DNA of 6,101 nucleotides from Pseudomonadota bacterium (lineage in GTDB: Bacteria > Pseudomonadota > Gammaproteobacteria > Steroidobacterales > Steroidobacteraceae): assembly GCA_018241455.1 (NCBI GenBank), contig JAFEDW010000127.1, forward strand, positions 1 to 6,101, given 5' to 3'. The position numbers and the translations under genes are program-made. This document shows positions 5,306 to 6,101 of the stretch, piece after piece. Below the pieces are notes generated by a model. It did no database searches, was not told where the DNA came from, and saw nothing but the letters and a program-made list of their open reading frames with translations. How positions within the stretch are numbered: position 1 is the first letter of the stretch; each line of letters begins with the position of its first letter.

Positions 5306-5322
5306 TGGCAAGCCTGTTGCCA
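5306..5322 (+). promoter_or_regulatory. Candidate sigma54 (RpoN) promoter or operator-like inverted repeat before the PKS gene
   Basis: TGGCA (5306-5310) and TTGC (5317-5320) match the sigma54 -24 and -12 elements. The invariant GG (5307-5308) and GC (5319-5320) are separated by exactly 10 bases, as the consensus requires. Transcription would start near 5332, giving a 21-base leader that contains GGAAG (5341-5345) before ATG 5353. The same bases form a perfect inverted repeat TGGCAA-GCCTG-TTGCCA (5306-5322), so an operator or hairpin is the alternative. The -24 box lacks the usual C after TGGCA and the pyrimidine before TGG. No enhancer-binding protein site is identified. Confidence 0.45.
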
Positions 5323-5352
5323 GGCCGCCCTGTCTGCGACGGAAGACCTTAG

Positions 5353-6101
5353 ATGATTTCAAAGGATCAAGTCAGCGCGGTCATTGAACTGTGGAAGGAC
5401 GTCCTGAAGGTCTCGGACGTCGAGATGGACCGCGGCTTCGCCGACCTGGGCGGCACCTCGCTCGCCGCCAACCAGTTCGTCGCGCGCCTCGGCCAGCAGT
5501 TCGGCATCAAGGTGCCGGTGATCCGCGTGTTCGAGTACCCGACGTTGCGGCTGCTGCTGCGTTTCCTCGTCGAGGGCGCCGTGGCACCGCCGGCCAAGAC
5601 CGCCGCAACCACGTCGAAATCGCGCGCGGCCAAGCCCTCGAAGACGATCCGCGAGAACCACGACGTCGCGATCATCGGCATGGCCTGCCGTTTCCCCGGT
5701 GCACGCAACCTCGAGGAGTTCTGGAAGAACCTGCTCGATGGACGCGACACGATCACGATCCTCGATGACGCGACGCTCAGTCCCGAAGTGCCGGCCGAGA
5801 TGCGCAACGACCCGCGCTACGTTCGCGCCGCGGGACTGATCGACGATCCGTATGGCCTCGATGCCGAGTTCTTCGCGATCAACCCGGCCGAAGCGAAGCT
5901 CATCGATCCGCAGCAACGCGTGCTGCTGGAGGTGTCGTGGCACGCGCTCGAGCACGCCGGCGAGGCGCCGGGGCGCATGACCGAGCGCGTGGCCGTGTAC
6001 GCCGGCACCGAAGACAACAGCTACTACCGCAACGACATCGTGCCGTTCCCGACTGCCGAGCGGCGCGCCGGGCGTTTCTCGATCATGACGGGGAACGAGA
6101 A
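5353..6101 (+). CDS. Polyketide synthase or hybrid NRPS-PKS, N-terminal part (carrier domain then ketosynthase)
   Basis: The open frame starts at ATG 5353, 7 bases after GGAAG, and runs off the window after 249 codons. Residues 1-75 are a phosphopantetheine carrier domain: LWKDVLKV (13-20), FADLGGTSLAANQFVARL (29-46) with the attachment Ser36, and VFEYPTLRLLLRFL (59-72). LGGTSL is closer to peptidyl carriers (LGGxS) than to typical PKS acyl carriers (GxDS). A low-complexity Ala/Thr/Lys/Ser linker (76-100) follows. Then comes the N-terminus of a ketosynthase: DVAIIGMACRFPGA (104-117), FWKNLLDGRDTI (123-134), FFAINPAEAKLIDPQQRVLL (173-192) and YAGTEDNSYY (216-225). The active-site cysteine and all later domains are beyond the window. 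No adenylation, CoA-ligase or starter acyltransferase domain precedes the carrier, so it is probably loaded in trans or by an upstream partner protein. Product unknown. Confidence 0.93.
   Translation, partial: MISKDQVSAVIELWKDVLKVSDVEMDRGFADLGGTSLAANQFVARLGQQFGIKVPVIRVFEYPTLRLLLRFLVEGAVAPPAKTAATTSKSRAAKPSKTIRENHDVAIIGMACRFPGARNLEEFWKNLLDGRDTITILDDATLSPEVPAEMRNDPRYVRAAGLIDDPYGLDAEFFAINPAEAKLIDPQQRVLLEVSWHALEHAGEAPGRMTERVAVYAGTEDNSYYRNDIVPFPTAERRAGRFSIMTGNE

Noticed and set aside
5359..5955. 198-codon minus-strand frame opposite the PKS start
   Set aside because: Antisense shadow: the plus frame holds clear carrier and ketosynthase motifs.

Overview
The window is a high-GC stretch from a gammaproteobacterium. 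The evidence is the housekeeping block: ribF facing away from rpsT, rplU-rpmA-obgE read together, and ispB diverging from rplU, all arrangements familiar from this class. The high GC and the chalcone isomerase-like and polyketide genes fit a Xanthomonadales/Nevskiales-type lineage better than an enteric one, but this placement is inference and no 16S is present.

Layout. Bases 1-507 (minus) hold the N-terminal part of ribF (FAD synthetase half), cut by the window edge. Bases 508-593 are a divergent promoter region. rpsT (594-857, plus, GTG start) runs tail to tail into a small TfoX C-terminal-domain gene (841-1194, minus) with a 17-base overlap. That gene's GTG start overlaps the end of obgE (1187-2206, minus). 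Upstream of obgE lie a perfect 10-bp terminator hairpin (2254-2277), rpmA (2301-2579, minus) and rplU (2601-2912, minus). rplU has a strong sigma70 promoter (2980-3009) and a leader hairpin at the predicted transcript start. ispB (plus) is best started at TTG 3039, behind a clear Shine-Dalgarno, and is followed 10 bases later by tRNA-Pro(CGG) at 4108-4184.

Downstream of the tRNA the character changes. There is a secreted chalcone isomerase-like protein (4378-4950), then about 400 bases without an intact gene. That gap holds a 47-codon remnant of a sodium/solute symporter on the minus strand (4984-5127) and a roughly 39% GC island (5166-5245). It ends in a sigma54-like -24/-12 element (5306-5321) about 20 bases before the leader of a large polyketide or hybrid NRPS-PKS gene (from 5353). 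That gene opens with a carrier domain and a ketosynthase and runs off the window before the ketosynthase active-site cysteine.

How it fits together. The left two thirds is core translation and cofactor metabolism: S20, L21, L27, the Obg ribosome-assembly GTPase, flavin cofactors, the quinone side chain and tRNA-Pro. The right third looks like accessory DNA: a decayed transporter beside the start of a natural-product synthase, placed downstream of a tRNA gene. The strongest leads are the carrier-first PKS with its possible RpoN promoter, and the collapsed symporter gene marking a rearrangement next to it.
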